64,000 bases of DNA from Polaribacter sp. IC073 (GTDB lineage Bacteria > Bacteroidota > Bacteroidia > Flavobacteriales > Flavobacteriaceae). The stretch covers positions 186,001 through 250,000 of the forward strand of contig NZ_VORS01000004.1 of assembly GCF_007997075.1 (NCBI RefSeq), given 5' to 3'. This document shows positions 8,291 to 17,793 of the stretch, piece by piece; position 1 is the first letter of the stretch, and each line of letters begins with the position of its first letter. The notes under the pieces are model-generated. The model worked only from the letters and a program-made list of their open reading frames with translations. It did not search any database and had not been told where the DNA came from. Position numbers and translations under genes: made by a program.

Positions 8291-10387
8291 GTGAACTTAG
8301 AGTATCCTATTACATACATAAACGGAGTTAGTGTACAAAGAGCAGCACTTTTGTACACAGAATTGGGCATAAAAACATGCAACGATCTACTCAACTTTTT
8401 CCCTTTTAGATATATTGATAAAACTGCTTTTTATGCCATAAAAGATTTACAACCAAATTCTTCTGAAGTGCAAATTGTAGGGAGAATTACCCGTGTAAAA
8501 TCTGTAGCTCAAACAAGGGGAAGTAGGTTGGTAGCAACTTTTCAAGACGCCACAGGAACCATGGAGTTGGTCTGGTTTAAAGGACAAAAATGGATTAAAG
8601 ATGCTCTAAAAATTAATGAACCGTATGTAGTTTATGGTAAGTTGAATCATTACAATGGTAACTTTAGCATTCCGCACCCAGAATTAGAATTGGTTACCGA
8701 ATATAAAAAGAAGTTGCAAACCAAAATGCAACCCGTATATCATTCTACAGAAAAGTTAATAAACTCAGGTATTTCTAATAAATTAATGCGAGGTTATGTT
8801 CAGAATGTATTTCAACAATTTTTTGAAACGATCACAGAAAGCTTATCACTAGAAGTTATAGAAGATTTTAAGTTAATGTCTAAGCGAGACGCTTTAATTA
8901 ATGCACATTTTCCTAAAAGTCAAGAAAATTTAGCAAAAGCAGAATATCGTTTAAAATTTGAAGAACTCTTCTTTATTCAATTGCAATTGTTACGCAAGAA
9001 ACTCATCAACAAGACAAAAAATAAAGGTTATATTTTTGAAAATGTAGGTGCCGTTTTTAATAAATTTTATGCAGAGAAACTTCCTTTCGATTTAACAAAT
9101 GCACAGAAGAGAGTACTTAAAGAAGTTCGAAAAGATGTTGCTTCGGGTGCACATATGAATCGTCTTTTACAAGGAGACGTAGGTTCAGGAAAAACAATTG
9201 TCGCAATTTTATCGATGCTTTTGGCAATAGATAATGGTTTTCAAGCCACAATTATGGCGCCAACAGAAATTTTGGCAAATCAGCATTTTATTGCGGTTTC
9301 AGAACTTGTGGCAGGAATGAATCTTAAAGTTGATATTTTAACTGGTTCCGTAAAAATAAAAAAACGTAGAGAAATTCATAAAAATTTAGAAGACGGAACA
9401 CTGCATATTTTAGTTGGTACACACGCGTTGATAGAAGATAAAGTACAGTTTAAAAACTTAGGAATTGCAATTATAGATGAACAACACAGATTCGGAGTGA
9501 AGCAAAGAGCTAAATTGTGGGCTAAAAATGAGCTTCCGCCACATATTTTGGTAATGACAGCAACACCAATTCCTAGAACCTTGGCAATGTCTGTCTATGG
9601 TGATTTAGATATTTCTGTAATTGATGAATTGCCCCCGGGAAGAAAGGAAGTAAAAACGGTACATCGTTTTGATAGCAACAGATTGTCTGTTTTTAAATTT
9701 ATTAGAGATGAAATTGATAAAGGAAGACAAATTTATTTGGTCTATCCTTTAATCGAAGAATCGGAAGCAATGGATTATAAAGATTTAATGGATGGTTATG
9801 AGAGTGTTTCGCGGGAATTTCCATCACCAAAATACCAAATAAGTATTTTACATGGAAAAATGAAACCTGCAGACAAAGAATTTGAAATGCAACGTTTTGT
9901 AAAAGGTGAAACTCAAATTATGGTGGCAACAACTGTAATTGAAGTTGGGGTTAATGTACCGAATGCCAGCGTTATGATTATTGAAAGTTCAGAGCGTTTT
10001 GGGCTTTCTCAATTGCATCAATTAAGAGGGAGAGTTGGGCGAGGAGCAGACCAAAGTTATTGTATTTTATTATCAAGTTATAAGCTGTCTGCAGAGGCAA
10101 AAACACGCTTAAAAACAATGGTAGAAACTACAGACGGATTCAAAATAGCGGAGGTAGATTTAAAGTTACGTGGCCCTGGAAACATTATGGGTACGCAACA
10201 AAGTGGTGTTTTAAACCTTAAAATAGCCGATGTTGTAAAAGATACTAAAATTCTAGTGCATGCTAGAAATACGGCTATTTCAATTTTACAAGAAGATGGT
10301 AATTTGTCTAATGAAGGAAACCTGCCAATAAAAAATGCGTATATAAAAATGACCAAATCGTCTAAGATTTGGTCAAATATTAGTTAA
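8291..10387 (+). CDS. recG: ATP-dependent DNA helicase RecG
   Basis: A 698-residue superfamily 2 helicase that remodels stalled replication forks and Holliday junctions. Visible are the N-terminal wedge/OB domain (about 1-240), Walker A GDVGSGKT (near 295), DEQH box (near 396, inside IIDEQHRFGVKQRAK), motif III MTATPIPRT (near 422), and the RecG-specific ELPPGRKEV and QLHQLRGRVGRG segments. The start is a GTG directly preceding NLEYPITYINGV; no upstream ATG is in frame. Full length for a Bacteroidota RecG. It converges with the anti-sigma gene 15 nt downstream. Confidence 0.95.
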   Translation: MNLEYPITYINGVSVQRAALLYTELGIKTCNDLLNFFPFRYIDKTAFYAIKDLQPNSSEVQIVGRITRVKSVAQTRGSRLVATFQDATGTMELVWFKGQKWIKDALKINEPYVVYGKLNHYNGNFSIPHPELELVTEYKKKLQTKMQPVYHSTEKLINSGISNKLMRGYVQNVFQQFFETITESLSLEVIEDFKLMSKRDALINAHFPKSQENLAKAEYRLKFEELFFIQLQLLRKKLINKTKNKGYIFENVGAVFNKFYAEKLPFDLTNAQKRVLKEVRKDVASGAHMNRLLQGDVGSGKTIVAILSMLLAIDNGFQATIMAPTEILANQHFIAVSELVAGMNLKVDILTGSVKIKKRREIHKNLEDGTLHILVGTHALIEDKVQFKNLGIAIIDEQHRFGVKQRAKLWAKNELPPHILVMTATPIPRTLAMSVYGDLDISVIDELPPGRKEVKTVHRFDSNRLSVFKFIRDEIDKGRQIYLVYPLIEESEAMDYKDLMDGYESVSREFPSPKYQISILHGKMKPADKEFEMQRFVKGETQIMVATTVIEVGVNVPNASVMIIESSERFGLSQLHQLRGRVGRGADQSYCILLSSYKLSAEAKTRLKTMVETTDGFKIAEVDLKLRGPGNIMGTQQSGVLNLKIADVVKDTKILVHARNTAISILQEDGNLSNEGNLPIKNAYIKMTKSSKIWSNIS
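10350..10375 (+). terminator. Palindrome at the recG 3' end
   Basis: Perfect 10-bp arms TGACCAAATC and GATTTGGTCA with a 6-nt loop sit inside the last codons of recG. There is no T-run directly after it, so terminator function is only possible; it could protect the 3' end or act from both sides of the convergent junction. Confidence 0.4.
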
Positions 10388-10402
10388 ACTATTTTATAAT
10401 TT

Positions 10403-11191
10403 TTACGGAGTAGCTGCAACTACACCTAGCGTATATAATTGTTCTAAAGTAGGCGATTCGCTACCACCTTCGTTTTCTAAAGTAATACCAAATGCTTCAG
10501 ATTCATTTGCATTTTTAATGGTAAAAATTTTGTTAGCATCTGCTGTAAATGTATCTATTGTACCTAAACTTGTTGGTGTTAACGGACTCATTTTTAAAGA
10601 CCAAACTTGGTATACTTTTCCTTTTGGTGGTTCTGGTAAGCCTTTAGCATCTAAGTAAATACTCTTCGTTTTCTTGTCCCAATAAACTTTTGCATACGAA
10701 TTAGGAGATACTTGCTGTCCTGCCAAAGGAACAGATATAATATCTTTGTCTCTAAAAACAGTAATTAATTTTTCTGCTTCTGCTAAACTATTAGATGCAT
10801 TTTCTATTTGCTGTTCTAATTGTTGTTTTTCTGAAGCAACTTGGTCTTTTAATTTATTGTTCTGTGAAAGAGACCAAATCAAAGTACTTCCTATAAGTAA
10901 GGTTGCTGCCCAACCAGAATATTGTAACCAATTTGTTTTCGGTTTCGTAATAGAAATTACTTTTGTTTCTGTTTTATCTATTTCTTTTATTATAGTTGCA
11001 AAAGAATATTCAGAATCTTTTTTAGCAGCAGCAGTTAGTTTTACAATAGCACTTTCTATCGATAAAACCTCTGTAAGCAATTCTGGGTTTTCTTTAATGG
11101 CAACATACACTTCTTCATTCTCATTTTCTGAGAGTGAGCCTGCAATGTACAGTTCTAAAATTCCGGATTCTATGTAGTTTTTTATATTCAT
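10403..11191 (-). CDS. RskA-type anti-sigma factor
   Basis: A 262-residue single-pass inner-membrane protein. The cytoplasmic N-terminal part (1-85) resembles an anti-sigma binding region (GILELYIAGSLSENENEEV). Residues about 88-107 are a membrane segment, 110-150 a coiled coil, and about 155-260 an RskA C-terminal domain (KGKVYQVWSLKMSPLTPTSLGTI). It lies 4 nt downstream of the ECF sigma gene, so the two are co-transcribed and it should hold that sigma factor inactive until an envelope or oxidative signal arrives. The inducing signal is not visible in the sequence. Confidence 0.85.
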   Translation of the reverse strand: MNIKNYIESGILELYIAGSLSENENEEVYVAIKENPELLTEVLSIESAIVKLTAAAKKDSEYSFATIIKEIDKTETKVISITKPKTNWLQYSGWAATLLIGSTLIWSLSQNNKLKDQVASEKQQLEQQIENASNSLAEAEKLITVFRDKDIISVPLAGQQVSPNSYAKVYWDKKTKSIYLDAKGLPEPPKGKVYQVWSLKMSPLTPTSLGTIDTFTADANKIFTIKNANESEAFGITLENEGGSESPTLEQLYTLGVVAATP

Positions 11192-11195
11192 TTAT

Positions 11196-11729
11196 TTAAA
11201 CTCCAACCATTGTTCTTAATTCCGCAATACAGTTTCTATTGCGTGTTTTTATTGTACCAAGGGGTATGTCTAATTCTTCTGAGGCTTCCTTTTGGGTGTA
11301 CCCTTTAAAAAACAATAATTCTATTACAGATTTACATTTTTCGCCAAGTTTTTTAACAAACTCTTTAATGCCTATAGCATCTGTAGAACTATCTAAACTA
11401 TCACTTGTTTCTAATATATCTACGAAAAAATCTGAGTTAAGGTTTTGTTTTGACTGTTTAAACTTTTTAGAACGGGTGTAATCTATTGCTGCATTTCTAG
11501 CAATATTTAGTATCCATGTGAAAAAACGACCTTTTTTTGCTGAATAAGAATCAGATTTATTCCAGGCTTTTATAAATACGTCCTGCGTAATTTCTTGCGC
11601 AACATCATCATTTTTAACAATTGTGTTTACAACGCCAGAAATACTATTACAATACATATTGTAAAGTTTTTCATAGGCTTTTACATCCTTCGCTTGAAAT
11701 TGTAAAATTAATTGATCGAGTTTATCCAT
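11196..11729 (-). CDS. ECF RNA polymerase sigma factor
   Basis: A 177-residue sigma-70 family protein. Region 2 spans about 10-80 (YEKLYNMYCNSISGVV, DVFIKAWNK, GRFFTWILNIARNAAIDYTRSKK) and region 4 about 118-172 with the helix-turn-helix YTQKEASEELDIPLGTIKTRNR. There is no region 1.1 or 3. It is paired with a downstream RskA-type anti-sigma factor, matching the RpoE/SigK-like arrangement. Target promoters cannot be told from this window. Confidence 0.9.
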   Translation of the reverse strand: MDKLDQLILQFQAKDVKAYEKLYNMYCNSISGVVNTIVKNDDVAQEITQDVFIKAWNKSDSYSAKKGRFFTWILNIARNAAIDYTRSKKFKQSKQNLNSDFFVDILETSDSLDSSTDAIGIKEFVKKLGEKCKSVIELLFFKGYTQKEASEELDIPLGTIKTRNRNCIAELRTMVGV

Positions 11730-11760
11730 ATTTGCTGCTAAAATAGAATTTTAATACTCA

Positions 11761-11783
11761 AAAAAGTAATTATCTTACTTTTT
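11761..11783 (-). terminator. Terminator overlapping the end of the DUF3857 pseudogene
   Basis: Nine-bp arms AAAAAGTAA and TTACTTTTT with a 5-nt loop overlap the stop codon of the degraded gene and lie just upstream of the ECF sigma gene. Stem is A/T-rich and therefore weak. Confidence 0.4.
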
Positions 11784-13698
11784 ATTTTCTAGTGTGATGT
11801 AAGAGTTTTCTGTAATAATTATTTGTTTGTAAAACTCTTTCAAAGCAAAATACTCTTCTTTTGTGTACATTTTTTTATGAATACCAAATCTAGAGAAAAT
11901 AGTAATAGTATTGTCCTTAACAATAACTCTTAACGTATACAGTCCGCCTTTATTAGGTAATGCAAATGCTTTTTCTTTGGGAAAATGAGCAATTATATAG
12001 TTTTCTGGAATCTTTAAACTTAATGAAAAGTTATTTTTTATTGCATAATCACAATCAACAGGATAAAAACGCTCTTTTAACTTGTCAAAAATAAAAGGAT
12101 TGATTCTAATTTTAGCACCTAAGCTTTCGTTTTTTATGATTTTAATTTTAAAAAGTTCTCTTATTTCTGTGTCAAGGTCTTTTTGTACGTCGGCTTTATA
12201 ATCTTCAACTTCTAAATCTATATTTCTAGATTCGAAATCATCTAAATAAGACTGTGTAGATCATGTAGCTAACTTTTCTCTTAAATTAGCGGCATAATAT
12301 TCAGATTTAGTAACTATTAAGTTGCCATTAAAAGTGCCTTCTTCATTTAAAGTTAAATTTGCATCAATTCTCTTTACAGATTGTCTATTTGGTTTTAAAG
12401 TAACCCAGCTTCCCTCTTTATTAAAGTTTATAATTCTTGCTTCTCCATTAAGAGTTCTTGTGGGGAGTTCTCCAAAAGGAAGAAATTTGTTTGTAGCATC
12501 TAAATAATAATTTAAATCGTCTATTGTTACGCTAACTATTACGTAATTATAGGCAAAATTATTGGATACAATTTTGTAGGAATGCCATTATCTTTGGTAG
12601 ATAATACAACTAATTTTGCATTTAAATTTGCTGCCTTCAAACTATTGTAAATAGATAAGTTTATTTCGCCAACACCTCCTATGGCTTCATCAAAAGCATT
12701 TTTTATTTTGGCATCTTTGTTGGTCCAGTAATTTTTACTCCATGTAAAATATTGCTGAATAAAAGTATAAATTTCCTTAGCTCTTTCTAAAGGATTCTCA
12801 ATAGTTAAAATATTCTCTGGAATTCTCTTTCTAAAATAATTCTTTTTAGAAGTTTGGTTATTGAAAAACTGACTTTTTAACTTTTTGTCTGCTTTTTGCC
12901 AAGTCGTCGTGTAATTTTCGATACTTCCTTTTATATCTGTATATGACTCTAAATCAAAAACAATTTTAGAGAGGTAGTTTTTCTTACTTAACATATAATT
13001 TTCTTCTATAAACGCAGGAATATCATTCATTCCGTATGAGTATATAGCGCAGGCGCCAGAAGAACCATTAATAGTAATACAGTTTTTCTTTATAGATAGT
13101 TGGTCTTTTTTTAGTTTTAAAAACCTAATTAAACGAATGTTATATTAATAGTTCCCTAAAATAGCAGCATCAAATTCACTTTTTATTTTCGGAATATCAG
13201 ATTTAAAAGCCAATCATCAATACCTAAATATGGTGATAAAATACTATACTTATATTCTAGTACACTTCCTTCTTTTATGTTCGAAAAAGTAAACTTCTTA
13301 ATTGTCTAGTGTTCACCTTCTTTTATGGTATAAATATTTTTTTCTAAAAGATGATTTTTAGTTATTTTATTATCAGAAAGATTATAGGTTGTTGCTTTTA
13401 AATATTTAAGTCTTTTTTTCTCAAAAAGATGAAGCGTAATGTCGGCTAAATTAAAAGCAGTTTTGTCTAAAATTTTAATTCTATAATAAAAATCTGTTCT
13501 CGTTTCATAATTATTACTAGAATCTATATAGCTATTCGCATGCTCATACAAAACAACTGCAGTTACTGTAGAATCTTTATCATAAACTGTCATTGCTAAT
13601 TCTTCTATGATGGTTTGCCATATTTTAGAAGATTAATTTTTTTGAGCAATTATAGGAGTAGCAAATAAAGTAGGTAGTAGAACTAGTGTTTTTTTCAT
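11782..13698 (-). pseudogene. Broken DUF3857/transglutaminase-like secreted protein
   Basis: The reading frame starts at 13698 with a signal peptide (MKKTLVLLPTLFATPIIAQ), then meets a TAA two codons later. Downstream pieces are recognisable: a DUF3857 beta domain (13306-13593, ending in a stop, then FTFSNIKEGSVLEYKYS in the same strand), a transglutaminase-like core (12539-13030; PLERAKEIYTFIQQYFTW), and a C-terminal DUF3858-like part from about 12500 to the stop at 11782, itself carrying an in-frame TGA near 12261. At least three stops and several frameshifts separate them. The original ATG overlaps the stop of the exonuclease gene as ATGA, so it was once the last gene of the serC operon. 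Intact members have about 640-660 residues; the span fits. Confidence 0.85.
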
Positions 13699-14780
13699 GA
13701 TTCTAAACGTACAATTCTTTGAACCTTTTGTTTATTTAAATAATCTTTTACAATTGCTTTAGCTAAAACCTTATCTTCTATTGGTGTTAAAATAGATTTA
13801 AGAATGTCTATTTTATTTTCTTGATACGCCAAGTTAGTGTAGCCATAACCGTAAACTTCTCTATTTTCTATAAGAATTACAGCACGTTCTTCTATTTCTC
13901 TTCCTTTATCAAAAATTAGAAAGTTTTCACTATTAAAATCTTGTAAAAATGGTTTTCTTTTTTTCGTTATGTTGTATTTGGGTGATAAGGTTTCTAATTC
14001 AATATAATATTTTAAACGTGTAAACAAGTCGTTACCAGTTTTTTCATAAGAGATAGAAGTTACTCTATCTTGTATTTTTAAAGCTCTTCTGGTTTGTTTT
14101 AAAAACAACTTATTTACTTCAAATTTTAAATTTTTTCCCCGACCTAAATAAATAACTTTCCCATCGGAATCATGGACATAAAACAATCCTAATTCTTTTG
14201 GTACCGTATCTAATAGTTTCTGAAGTTTTTCTTTTTCAATTCTTCTGTCATGATACTTTACAGAACCTTGAATAATGGTTTTATTAATATCTTTCTCTAA
14301 AAGTAGTTTGAATAATTGTACCGTTGCCAAAGCATCACCAGAAGCTCTATGTCTATCTGTCATTGGTATTCCTAAAGCTTTGGTTAGTTTACCAAGACTG
14401 TAAGAAGGTTGGTCTAAAATTAATTTTTGACTTAATTCTACAGTACAAAGTGTATTTCTGTTAAAGTCATACCCTAATCGATCAAACTCTGTGCTTAAAA
14501 TTCTATAGTCGAAAGCAGAATTATGTGCAACCAAGGTACAATCTTTGGTTATTTCTATAATTCTTTTGGCTACTTCGTAAAACTTAGGTGCATTTGCCAA
14601 CATTTTATTATTGATTCCTGTAAGTTTTACAACAAATGTCTGAATTTCTTTTTCTGGATTTACTAAACTGATGAATTGATCTACAACAGAATGTCCGTCA
14701 AATTTATAGATGGCTATCTCTGTAATACCCTCTTCATTAAACTTACCTCCGGTTGTTTCGATATCTAATATTACGTACAA
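13695..14780 (-). CDS. DnaQ-like 3'-5' exonuclease fused to a GIY-YIG domain
   Basis: A 361-residue fusion. Residues 1-165 form a DEDDh exonuclease of the DnaQ/epsilon type (DIETTG at 6-11, VAHNSAFDYRIL near 98, and the HRASGDALAT motif near 143). Residues about 190-280 are a UvrC-like GIY-YIG domain (GLFYVHDSDGKVIYLGRGKNLK, then a TGNDLFTRLKYYIELETLSPKYN segment). This architecture resembles Cho/DnaQ-UvrC hybrids and suggests DNA repair or proofreading-like processing. The terminal nuclease glutamate environment (IELETLSPKYN) is present, but whether the GIY-YIG half is catalytic is uncertain. It overlaps the broken downstream gene by 4 nt. Confidence 0.85.
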   Translation of the reverse strand: MYVILDIETTGGKFNEEGITEIAIYKFDGHSVVDQFISLVNPEKEIQTFVVKLTGINNKMLANAPKFYEVAKRIIEITKDCTLVAHNSAFDYRILSTEFDRLGYDFNRNTLCTVELSQKLILDQPSYSLGKLTKALGIPMTDRHRASGDALATVQLFKLLLEKDINKTIIQGSVKYHDRRIEKEKLQKLLDTVPKELGLFYVHDSDGKVIYLGRGKNLKFEVNKLFLKQTRRALKIQDRVTSISYEKTGNDLFTRLKYYIELETLSPKYNITKKRKPFLQDFNSENFLIFDKGREIEERAVILIENREVYGYGYTNLAYQENKIDILKSILTPIEDKVLAKAIVKDYLNKQKVQRIVRLES

Positions 14781-14810
14781 ATTCTTTTTCTTAAAGGATA
14801 ATTATTATTT

Positions 14811-15476
14811 TTAATTTCGATCACCAAATATAGAACTTCCTACTCTAATCATAGTACTTCCATTTTTGATTGCTAAATTGTAATCGCCACTCATTCCCAT
14901 AGAAAGGGTTTCTAGTGTACAATTTTTAGTTTCAGTTTTTAACTGCTGATTTTTAAAAAAGTCTTTTAAAGATAAAAATTCTTCTTGTAATTGTTCTTGG
15001 TTGTCTGTAAACGTAGCCATTCCCATAAAACCAACAATATTTATATTTTCTAAAGTAGCTAATTCAGATGATTGCAAGATACGTTCAATTTCATCAAAAG
15101 ATAAACCAAACTTTGTCTCTTCTTTAGCAATTTTTGCTTGTAACAAACAATTGATAATTCTATCGTGTTTTTTTGCTTGTTTGTTTATTTCTTTTAATGT
15201 TTTAAATTTATCAACTCCGTGAATTAAATTGACAAAATGTGCCATGTATTTTACCTTATTACTCTGCAAATGACCAATCATGTGCCATTGTATGTCTTTG
15301 GGTAAAACATCAAACTTATCTACCATTTCCTGAATCTTGTTCTCACCAAAAACACGCTGCCCGCCATCATAAGCTTCCTGTAAATCGGCAACTGGTTTTG
15401 TTTTAGAAACTGCAACTAAGGTTACATTTTTAGGAATTGAATCTTTTATTTCCTGTATTTTTTTTTGTATTTCCAT
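14811..15476 (-). CDS. YggS/PLPBP family pyridoxal-phosphate homeostasis protein
   Basis: A 221-residue single-domain PLP-binding TIM barrel. The PLP lysine is Lys25 in LVAVSKTKP; FGENKIQEM (43-51), WHMIGHLQSNK (64-74), the GFMGMA segment and the C-terminal MSMGMSGDYNLAI are all family signatures. It has no known catalytic activity and keeps free PLP and amino-acid/keto-acid pools in balance. It is 30 nt upstream of the exonuclease gene and 53 nt downstream of the DUF1015 gene, so it is probably read with serC-serA. Confidence 0.92.
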   Translation of the reverse strand: MEIQKKIQEIKDSIPKNVTLVAVSKTKPVADLQEAYDGGQRVFGENKIQEMVDKFDVLPKDIQWHMIGHLQSNKVKYMAHFVNLIHGVDKFKTLKEINKQAKKHDRIINCLLQAKIAKEETKFGLSFDEIERILQSSELATLENINIVGFMGMATFTDNQEQLQEEFLSLKDFFKNQQLKTETKNCTLETLSMGMSGDYNLAIKNGSTMIRVGSSIFGDRN

Positions 15477-15529
15477 TAATTACGTTTTTTAAATTAGTTT
15501 ATAACACACGTTAAAAAGAACACGATGTG

Positions 15530-16768
15530 TTAAAATTCATAAATAGTTAAAGCACTTCTTAACTTTGGTTCTATATACGTTGTTTTCGGAGGCATTAATA
15601 AATCTGCATCTACAATTTCTTTTAGTTCATGTATAGATGTTGGTAACATTCCGAAAGAAACTTTAAAGTCACCAGAATCTACTTTGGTTTTCAATTCGAA
15701 ACTATCCGTTTTATCTTGAGAGTAGACAATCTTAGAGTCATTTCTAATATCTTCTATCCCTAGAATTGGTTTTAAAACGGTGCTGTACAAAATTTGAGCA
15801 TCTAGTTTACTTAATGCATCTGTAAAATTATAATTAGATTTACGTAAATGTAAAGCATAAAACTCACCATCTAAATACATGCTAAAGTGATATTTTTCTT
15901 TAGGCTTATATAATTCTTGCTTTCGATTTTCAATTCTGAAAAAAGTATCTAATTCTATTAAAAACTCATGCGGAGTTAAGCCATTAAGGTCTTTTATAAA
16001 TCGATTAAATTCATAAATGCTTAATTCACTTTCTGGCAATAAGTAACTCATAAAAAAGTTATAATCTTCTTCACCTGTATGATTCGGGTTTTCTTTTGCC
16101 AATCTTTCTGCCAATAAGCAAGAAGAGGTAGATCTATGATGGCCATCAGCAATATACAACGTATCAATTTCTTTAAACGCTGCTGTTATTTTTTCGATAT
16201 CTACGGCATTATTTACAACCCAAAGTAAATGTGACTCTTTATCGGTGGTAGAAAATTCGTATTCTGCTCTTTGCTGCTTGTATTTTTTAATTATGGATGC
16301 AATTCCATCATTATCAGGATACGTTAACAGCACTGGTTCTGCATTAAAACCCGTGTTATTTAAGTAGTTTTCAAATAATAATTCTCTTTCTTTAAGTGTT
16401 CCTTCGTGTTTTTTGATGATATTATTATGATAATCTTCAACAGAAGTTGCAGAAATTATTCCGCAGAAAGAATTTGTAGGTGTTGTTTTCTGATAAATAT
16501 AGAAAGCAGGGATTTTGTCTTGCGTAAAAATTTCATTTTCTTTAAACTCTAAATACCGATTGTGCACCAATTTAAAGCGCAACTCTCCGCTAACATCTTG
16601 TTTGTGATATTTATAACCAGGATTAATGACATGTAAGAAGGTATACGGATTAAAAGCCAACTTAGCATCTAACATTTCTGGCGTATAAACTTCGTATGAT
16701 TTAGACGAAACCATCGCTACTTTATCTCTTGTAGCTCTAACTGCTTTAAACGGTTTTACAATTGCCAT
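15530..16768 (-). CDS. DUF1015 family protein in the serine operon
   Basis: A 412-residue cytosolic protein of the DUF1015 (COG4198) family: IVKPFKAVRATRDKVA at the N-terminus, and the hallmark LYIADGHHRSTSS segment near residue 208. It starts 3 nt after serA ends, in a serC-serA-DUF1015 operon seen widely in Bacteroidota. The DGHHR motif recalls the active-site loop of ParB-fold serine kinases (SerK/SbnI), and no serB is present in the window. I infer a role in phosphoserine/serine interconversion or its control; the biochemical function is not established here. Confidence 0.85.
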   Translation of the reverse strand: MAIVKPFKAVRATRDKVAMVSSKSYEVYTPEMLDAKLAFNPYTFLHVINPGYKYHKQDVSGELRFKLVHNRYLEFKENEIFTQDKIPAFYIYQKTTPTNSFCGIISATSVEDYHNNIIKKHEGTLKERELLFENYLNNTGFNAEPVLLTYPDNDGIASIIKKYKQQRAEYEFSTTDKESHLLWVVNNAVDIEKITAAFKEIDTLYIADGHHRSTSSCLLAERLAKENPNHTGEEDYNFFMSYLLPESELSIYEFNRFIKDLNGLTPHEFLIELDTFFRIENRKQELYKPKEKYHFSMYLDGEFYALHLRKSNYNFTDALSKLDAQILYSTVLKPILGIEDIRNDSKIVYSQDKTDSFELKTKVDSGDFKVSFGMLPTSIHELKEIVDADLLMPPKTTYIEPKLRSALTIYEF

Positions 16769-16771
16769 ACG

Positions 16772-17725
16772 TTAGCTTAAAAGCTGAATAATTTGTTGTG
16801 CTAATTCTGTACCAATTCTATCTTGTGCTTCTTTTGTACCTGCACCAATATGCGGCGTTAAAGAAATTTCTGGATTCATTAATAACTGAACAGCTGGTGT
16901 TGGTTCTGTTTCGAAAACATCTAAACCTGCAAATTGTACCTTTCCGCTTTCAATAGCTTTTACCAAATCTACTTCATGTAAAATACCGCCTCTTGCAGTA
17001 TTTATAATTCCTACACCATCCTTCATTTTTTCGATTTCATCTTTTGTAATAATGTAATCGTCTTGTTCTGGCACATGTAACGTTATAAAATCTGCTTCTT
17101 TTAATAACTCTTCTTTAGAAACAGTATCTATATTTATTGTAATTTTTTGTCCGTTGAAAAATTCAACAGAAATAGGTGCAGATGTGATTACAGTATCAGT
17201 TGCAACTACATTCATTCCTATACCTAAAGCAATTTTAGCAACTTCTTGTCCCACTTTTCCAAAACCAAGAATTCCAATAGTTTTCCCTCTTAATTCAATT
17301 CCTTGAGAATAGGCTTTTTTTAAATCTTTAAAACGAGAATCTCCTTCTAAAGGCATTTCTCTGTTCGAAGAATGTAAAAACCGTGCCATACCAAATAAAT
17401 GAGCAAAAACCAATTCTGCAACAGCGCTTGAAGAAGCTGTTGGCGTATTTATAACGTGTAAACCTTGGTCTTCAGCATAATCTAAATCAACATTATCCAT
17501 TTCATTACTACCACAGCCAATTAACTTTAGACCTGGGCAGGCATCAATTAATTCTTGTCTTACTTGTGTGGTGCTTCTTACTAAAATTGCATCAATATTA
17601 TTTTCATTGATATAATTTTCTAATTGATTTTGGGCAACTTTTGTTGTAATTACTTCAAAACCTCCTTTTTCTAAAGCGTCTATTCCACTTTGAGAAATTC
17701 CATCGTTTGCTAATATTTTCATCAT
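16772..17725 (-). CDS. serA: D-3-phosphoglycerate dehydrogenase, short form
   Basis: A 317-residue member of the D-2-hydroxyacid dehydrogenase family, first enzyme of serine synthesis (3-phosphoglycerate to 3-phosphohydroxypyruvate with NAD+). Visible are the NAD-binding GILGFGKVGQEVAK (near 149), the catalytic arginine in INTARGGILHE, the glutamate in LDVFETEP and the histidine in TPHIGAGTKEA. It lacks the ASB and ACT regulatory domains, as is usual for Bacteroidota SerA, so serine feedback through ACT is not expected. The neighbouring serC supports SerA rather than another 2-hydroxyacid dehydrogenase. A second ATG one codon in is an equal start candidate. Confidence 0.9.
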   Translation of the reverse strand: MMKILANDGISQSGIDALEKGGFEVITTKVAQNQLENYINENNIDAILVRSTTQVRQELIDACPGLKLIGCGSNEMDNVDLDYAEDQGLHVINTPTASSSAVAELVFAHLFGMARFLHSSNREMPLEGDSRFKDLKKAYSQGIELRGKTIGILGFGKVGQEVAKIALGIGMNVVATDTVITSAPISVEFFNGQKITINIDTVSKEELLKEADFITLHVPEQDDYIITKDEIEKMKDGVGIINTARGGILHEVDLVKAIESGKVQFAGLDVFETEPTPAVQLLMNPEISLTPHIGAGTKEAQDRIGTELAQQIIQLLS

Positions 17726-17793
17726 CTATTCAAACATTCAAAAATTGAAACCTTAAAAAAATAGTATATTTTTTAAAATTTCAAATTATTATT

